DNA of 49,678 bases from Pseudomonas kitaguniensis (GTDB lineage Bacteria; Pseudomonadota; Gammaproteobacteria; Pseudomonadales; Pseudomonadaceae), in the NCBI RefSeq assembly GCF_009296165.1, contig NZ_VUAZ01000010.1, positions 1-49,678 of the forward strand. Direction: 5' to 3'. Position 1 is the stretch's first letter. Every line of letters starts with the position of its first letter. Both the position numbers and the translations under genes were made by a program. A model generated the notes under the pieces. The model worked only from the letters and a program-made list of their open reading frames with translations. It made no database searches and was not told the DNA's origin. Below, piece by piece: positions 45,800-49,678 of the stretch.

Positions 45800-48499
45800 T
45801 TAGTAGGTCTGTGAAGCGCTGACCTGCACCGCTTTGCGCAGTGGCAACGGCAGCGGGTTGCTGTCGCGGGTGGTCAGGTGTTCGGGGAACAAGGTGGTCA
45901 AGGTGCGATTCAGCGTCAGGTTCTGCGAGTCAGCCCCCACCAGAATCTTGAACGTGCCGGCATCCACGTCCCAGCTGTCGGTTTTGTCGACGTAGTAGGC
46001 CAGCGAGCGCGAGTCGATCGGGATGCTCACCGTCTTGCTCTCGCCAGGCTGCAAGTACACCTTGGTAAAGCCCTTGAGTTCTTTTTGTGGGCGGTCGACC
46101 GCAGGTTTCACCGGTTGCACGTAAAGCTGCGCCACCTCAAAGCCGGCTTTATCGCCAGTGTTGGTCAGGGTGAAACTCACATCAACCGTCGAACCCGGCG
46201 CCATCACGTTGTTCGACAACTTCAAGTCGCTGTAGCCGAACGTGGTGTAGGAGAGGCCAAAGCCGAACGGGTAAAGCGGCTGCGCGTGCTTCTTGTCATA
46301 GCCGCGATAACCCATGTACAGGCCTTCGCTGTAGGTCATTTCGGTCAGCGGGTTGGCGCCACGGTAGGCGGCCGGGTCCGGGTACGAGGCATAGCTCGGG
46401 TTGTCTTCAATCTGCTTGTCGATGGTCACCGGCAGCTTGCCCGACGGGTTGACCTTGCCATACAGAATCTCGGCCAACGCCTGCCCGCCTTGTTGGCCCG
46501 GGAACCAGGCTTGCAAGGTTGCGCCGACTTTTTTCGCCCACGGCTGCATATCCGCCACACCACCGCCGTGCATCACTACGACCGTGTTGGGGTTGGCCTT
46601 GGCGACTTGCCGGATCAGCTCTGCTTGTTGATTGGGCAGCGCGTAGCCATGGTCGGAACCTTCGCCTTCATTCTCGTAGTTGGTGCCAACCGCCACCACC
46701 ACCGCATCGTATTTCGACAGGTCCGGCGCAGGGCGCAGACCGGCCCAGCTCATTTGCACGCCGGTTACGCCGCCGAGTGCCGGAATAAAGTTGCCCTGCA
46801 CGCGTTGGTATTCAAGCTTTACGCTGTACGACTTGCCAGCCTTGAGTGAGGCCGTCTTGCCGGAGGTGGTGAGGGCGTTGACCACGTCTGCGGAGTACGG
46901 CACGCCGTCGCTTTGCAGCACCAGTTCATCGTTGACCCACAGTTTGTACGGGCCGTCTGCGCGCACCTTGAACACTTGCGGGCCGGAGAGCGTCGGTTTC
47001 ACGACGGCGGTAAACCGCGCAGAAAACGCGCCTGGGTTCGGGCTGAAGCCTGCAACAGCGGTCGTGCCCGCTTGGGTGATGTTGGTGCCGGTGGTCCAAT
47101 CCAGGTTCACGCCAGGTTCAACGCGCGTTACCGCAGGCGAGCCGGAAAAATCTGTGTTGGTGTAGTACTCGGCTTTCACCCCGGCGTTGCTGACCTCGTT
47201 ATTGCCGGTGGCTGGCTGCAACCATGCCGAACTTTGTGGGTTGAGGCTCAGCTCCGGCAGGTACGTAACGTTGGCGCTGTTCGCGGCCAATTGCTGCAAG
47301 CCGCTCAGCTCAGTCACGTAGCTGTTGGGCGGCGAGTTGGCGGTGCCGAACGGCGAGGCCGGTGCGTCGTGTGCCCAGTTACCAATCACCGCGATCTTGG
47401 CCGTGCGCGCCAGCGGCAACAGCGGCTTGCCGCCGCTGGTGTTTTCGTTGCGCAGCAGCACGATGCCTTCACGGGCCGCATTCAACGACGCGCGCTGGCC
47501 ATATTCCGGATGGTCGAGCGTTTTGGCAGTGTTGAGGTGTTCCTGGAAGTCATAGCTGACGATGGCGCGCAGGTTGCGTTTGACCTTGTCGTCAATCACG
47601 TTCTGCGTCAGTTGCCCGCTCCACACGTAGGGCAGCAGGTTGGCTTCGGTAAATTGCAGGCCCGACGGCATGTCGATATCGGTGCCGGCCCACGCGCCTT
47701 TGAAAGCGTTGTGAATCGCGTTGAAGTCGCTGATCACACTGCCCTGGTAGTTCCATTCACCCTTGAGCACATCGGTAATCAGGTGGTGGTTTTCACAGGC
47801 GTAGTCGCCATTGATCTTGTTAAAGCCGCACATGATCGACGCCACGTTGGCGTTTTTCACCATCGACTCAAAGCCCGGCAGGTACAGCTCGCGCAAGGTG
47901 CGTTCGTCGACGATAACGTTAACCGCCTGGCGGTTGGCTTCCTGTTCGTTGGCCAGGTAATGCTTGCCGCTCGCCTGAATCCCCTGCGCCTGAATACCGT
48001 TGACAATCGCCGGTGCGAGCACCGCGCCGAGGAACGGGTCTTCGCCACTCACGTACTCGGCCGAGCGGCCGTTGTACGGCGTGCGGTACAGGTTAACCCC
48101 AGGCGAGAGCATCTGTTGCCCGCCCGAGATTCGCGTCTCATAGGCGATGGCCAGGCCGAATTCTTTGGCCCGGTTGATGCTCCAGGTGGCGGCCAGCGCG
48201 GACTGCGAAGGGTACTGCGCACCAAACGTCGCGTTGTTGACGTGCACGCCCATCGACGAGTCATACGCCACCGTGCCCTTGATGCCCCACTTGAGCAGCG
48301 GTGGAATCATGTGGCCGTCGTTAACCCGCGTGAAATTGATCTTTTCCGACGGGTTCATGTTGTCGAGGATAGAACTCACCCGCGCTTCAACGGCATTCCC
48401 CGTGGCCGGGGTGACGGCAGCGAGTGCAAGGTTGGCCTGAGCAATGCCGAAGGCCAGCAGGCTAAGCCCTACGGCGTGCTTGAAGGATGGCAAGCTCAT
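45800..48499 (-). CDS. Exported GH3 beta-glucosidase-type glycosidase with PA14 domain
   Basis: 899 aa. Signal peptide at 1-28 (ends ALAA). The GH3 N-terminal TIM-barrel domain (about 35-330) contains SGKHYLANEQE and the nucleophile Asp258 in VISDFNAIHNAF. The second GH3 domain follows, interrupted by a PA14 insertion at about 440-590 (VKAEYYTNTDFSGSPAV...FKVRADGPYKLWVNDELV) that likely binds carbohydrate. A fibronectin-III-like domain ends it (about 790-870, TLTNTGDKAGFEVAQLYV). Such enzymes release glucose or xylose from plant oligosaccharides in the periplasm. It overlaps the upstream small gene by 4 bases. Confidence 0.92.
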   Translation of the reverse strand: MSLPSFKHAVGLSLLAFGIAQANLALAAVTPATGNAVEARVSSILDNMNPSEKINFTRVNDGHMIPPLLKWGIKGTVAYDSSMGVHVNNATFGAQYPSQSALAATWSINRAKEFGLAIAYETRISGGQQMLSPGVNLYRTPYNGRSAEYVSGEDPFLGAVLAPAIVNGIQAQGIQASGKHYLANEQEANRQAVNVIVDERTLRELYLPGFESMVKNANVASIMCGFNKINGDYACENHHLITDVLKGEWNYQGSVISDFNAIHNAFKGAWAGTDIDMPSGLQFTEANLLPYVWSGQLTQNVIDDKVKRNLRAIVSYDFQEHLNTAKTLDHPEYGQRASLNAAREGIVLLRNENTSGGKPLLPLARTAKIAVIGNWAHDAPASPFGTANSPPNSYVTELSGLQQLAANSANVTYLPELSLNPQSSAWLQPATGNNEVSNAGVKAEYYTNTDFSGSPAVTRVEPGVNLDWTTGTNITQAGTTAVAGFSPNPGAFSARFTAVVKPTLSGPQVFKVRADGPYKLWVNDELVLQSDGVPYSADVVNALTTSGKTASLKAGKSYSVKLEYQRVQGNFIPALGGVTGVQMSWAGLRPAPDLSKYDAVVVAVGTNYENEGEGSDHGYALPNQQAELIRQVAKANPNTVVVMHGGGVADMQPWAKKVGATLQAWFPGQQGGQALAEILYGKVNPSGKLPVTIDKQIEDNPSYASYPDPAAYRGANPLTEMTYSEGLYMGYRGYDKKHAQPLYPFGFGLSYTTFGYSDLKLSNNVMAPGSTVDVSFTLTNTGDKAGFEVAQLYVQPVKPAVDRPQKELKGFTKVYLQPGESKTVSIPIDSRSLAYYVDKTDSWDVDAGTFKILVGADSQNLTLNRTLTTLFPEHLTTRDSNPLPLPLRKAVQVSASQTY

Positions 48500-48741
48500 G
48501 GTCGTTGCCCCTGAGCAGGTGCGTCGTCGGTGTCGACCGGTGCATCAATGACAGCAGACGCGCCCGTTTGCTTGGCGTGGCCAATGTTGGCGGCGCCGCT
48601 CAGTTGATCGCGTTGGGCCTCGACCTGTTGCCGAACCTGTTGTTCGGCGGTGGCACTCGTTGTTGAATCGGCCGCCAGGGCATAGCAACCAGGCGCGCAC
48701 AGCAGTGCGACGCTTAAAAAAGACAATAAGGGTCTGTTCAT
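48496..48741 (-). CDS. Small exported protein of unknown function
   Basis: 81 aa. A signal peptide (MNRPLLSFLSVALLCAPGCYALA) ends near residue 23-25, and the mature part is short, polar and Gln/Ala-rich. Its stop overlaps the GH3 start (ATGA), so it is translationally coupled to it. The start at 48741 is chosen because it opens the signal peptide; a longer frame upstream is not convincing. I do not recognise a family. Confidence 0.65.
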   Translation of the reverse strand: MNRPLLSFLSVALLCAPGCYALAADSTTSATAEQQVRQQVEAQRDQLSGAANIGHAKQTGASAVIDAPVDTDDAPAQGQRP

Positions 48742-49265
48742 CGATGCATCTCGACTAAGGGGTGGGCACGGAAAAAGGATCAACAGTGCGCAGACTATCG
48801 ATCGGTCGAGCAATGAGTCTCTGGAAGACAGTTAAAAGTTCAGGCAGGAATAAAATATTCTTTAACGCGGGGATATTAAATGCTGGCACTGTGGTTTTGC
48901 GTGCTTGATATGATTTTTTGGTGAGGGGGAACTAAAGGTTTTAGGCGTTTTTTAGATTTTTATGGCCGAAAATCGCGTAATTTTGAATTTATGTTGCTTT
49001 TACTTGCGCATTTTTTAGCGATTAATTGCGTTTTTATAAACCTAATTGCTGTTAGGTTTAGTGATCTGTTAAGCTTTTCAGTCTGGAAAAGCCCTAACTA
49101 TTTTTAGTGCTTGTTAAAACTTTTTTATGACGAAAATAAGACGGTAGTTGCCGTGCGCAGTTGTGTCTTTAATATTTTATGCAACGGCTCAAACACAATG
49201 CCCAAGTTTCAGTTAGATGCACTGAATAATCCGAAACGTGTCGCGGGAACACGCGTACGCCGAAG
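48742..49265. other. AT-rich gene-free region with two hairpins
   Basis: The stretch from about 48840 to 49200 is visibly richer in A and T than the rest of the window. No gene is supported; open frames of up to 64 codons use atypical codons. Two hairpins lie close together: TAAACCTAA/TTAGGTTTA at 49037-49060 and GCTTTTC/GAAAAGC at 49073-49092. It may contain the promoter of the GH3 operon (near 48760-48900) and could encode an unseen small RNA, or be horizontally acquired. Confidence 0.5.
49037..49092. repeat. Paired hairpins in the AT-rich region
   Basis: The first has 9-bp perfect arms with a 6-base loop (49037-49060), the second 7-bp perfect arms with a 6-base loop (49073-49092). A T-rich stretch (CTATTTTTAG) follows about 6 bases later. 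They could be the end of a small RNA. Confidence 0.45.
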
Positions 49266-49352
49266 GTGGGAGCGGGCTTGCTCGCGATTGCGCAGTATCA
49301 GTTGAAAAATACTTATCTGACACACCGCAATCGCGAGCAAGCCCGCTCCCAC
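49266..49352. repeat. REP doublet with 27-bp perfect inverted arms
   Basis: GTGGGAGCGGGCTTGCTCGCG and 6 more bases at 49266-49292 are exactly inverted at 49326-49352, with a 33-base spacer. This is the canonical P. fluorescens REP pair. Confidence 0.95.
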
Positions 49353-49383
49353 AGTTGACTGAGTTCGGCTTGGTTTGATCAGC

Positions 49384-49413
49384 GCTGGCTTGCTCGCGAT
49401 AGCGGTGTATCAG
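49384..49413. repeat. Extra REP half at the PPTase 3' end
   Basis: CTGGCTTGCTCGCGATAGCG repeats the left REP half about 30 bases after the doublet and runs up to the stop of the PPTase gene, making a cluster of three halves. Confidence 0.7.
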
Positions 49414-49678
49414 GCGCCAATAGCCACCAGGCTCAACAACTGCTCCCCATTCACCGCAAATTGTGCGGCCAGCTCTGTGCCGGGGCACCACTCGGCAGAC
49501 AGGTCTGTGAGTAACCGCAGCCGCACATGGCCGCTGTGTGACCACTCCACCACCTCGGCATGCTCAAAGTAGAGCGCTTCTGCACAATCGGGTAAAGCGC
49601 CTTTGAACAGGCTTTCTTGGCCGAAAACGTCAGCGTCACCAGCAAGGCAATCTGCTCGCGCGGACACGCTCGCCATGC
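49410..49678 (-). pseudogene. 4'-phosphopantetheinyl transferase (EntD/Sfp type), partial and frameshifted
   Basis: The 3' end of a PPTase gene enters from the window edge. Pieces of the conserved core appear in two frames: LVTLTFSAK and KALYPIVQKR in one, ESLFK and ALYFEHAEVVEWSHSGHVRLRLLTDL in the other. A normal order (FSAKESLFKALYPIVQKRFYFEH) is restored by adding C near 49616, removing T near 49602 and adding A near 49573. The C-terminal part ends at 49410. PPTases activate carrier proteins of siderophore and polyketide synthases. Three indels in about 45 bases suggest decay or poor sequence near the end. Confidence 0.75.

Noticed and set aside
46000..48500. Long plus-strand frames opposite the GH3 gene
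   Set aside because: They are antisense shadows produced by high GC; the minus-strand gene has signal peptide, catalytic and domain motifs.
49111..49305. 64-codon frame across the AT-rich region
   Set aside because: It runs into the REP element, which supplies its last third, and has no ribosome site.
49266..49413. CRISPR-like or transposon end for the repeated inverted motif
   Set aside because: The motif is a REP family element: inverted pairs with unequal spacers, no regular repeat-spacer series and no transposase.

Overview
The window is from a pseudomonad, most likely of the Pseudomonas fluorescens group. The evidence is the order gacA-uvrC-pgsA-tRNA-Gly(GCC), the high-GC third codon positions, the inverted pairs of the Pseudomonas REP motif (GTGGGAGCGGGCTTGCTCGCG), and the density of LysR, chemoreceptor and two-component genes. 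The taxon is inferred from gene order and motif knowledge; no search was run.

Layout. 1-1244: an MgtC-family membrane gene behind a leader rich in hairpins. 1245-6361: a BvgAS/EvgAS-type two-component system (NarL-type regulator plus a 1208-aa unorthodox kinase) and a receiver-like protein lacking the phosphoacceptor Asp. 6358-8923 (minus): an aldo-keto reductase and a DAHP synthase. The DAHP synthase has a promoter, an aromatic-rich leader peptide, a perfect terminator hairpin and a second, Tyr-rich leader peptide in front of it. 9017-10934: a nitrilase-family hydrolase with a GNAT acetyltransferase, then a divergent phage-type pair of small DNA-binding proteins. 11086-14322: gacA, uvrC, pgsA, tRNA-Gly. 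14302-18155: a gene remnant, a VOC protein, two overlapping LysR genes (one frameshifted) and a divergent Old Yellow Enzyme. 18461-24357: a lipoprotein, a chemoreceptor, a secreted nuclease, a glycosyltransferase whose Shine-Dalgarno lies in a perfect inverted repeat, and a zinc alcohol/formaldehyde dehydrogenase. 24358-27244: a REP pair and katG with an OxyR-like site.

27426-34302 is an orphan type VI secretion island: vgrG, a DUF4123 adaptor, a lipoprotein immunity gene, a truncated effector start, a second copy of the immunity gene and a 765-aa class-3 lipase effector. The immunity gene and its flanks form a tandem duplication with a period of 919 bp. 34368-41635 is a signalling block: a frameshifted GAF-GGDEF-EAL gene, a soluble chemoreceptor with three PAS domains, a triple-CheW protein and a transmembrane chemoreceptor. 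41672-45783: a DCC-folE-SDR operon diverges from a MATE efflux pump followed by a TetR regulator; a palindrome overlapping the pump's -35 is a plausible TetR operator. 45800-48741: an exported GH3 glycosidase with a PA14 domain and a small exported protein. The window ends with an AT-rich gene-free stretch, REP elements and a frameshifted phosphopantetheinyl transferase cut by the edge.

Three genes (LysR at 16012, GAF-EAL at 34368, PPTase at 49410) are broken only by single-base changes in short homopolymers. That may reflect real decay or residual assembly indels.
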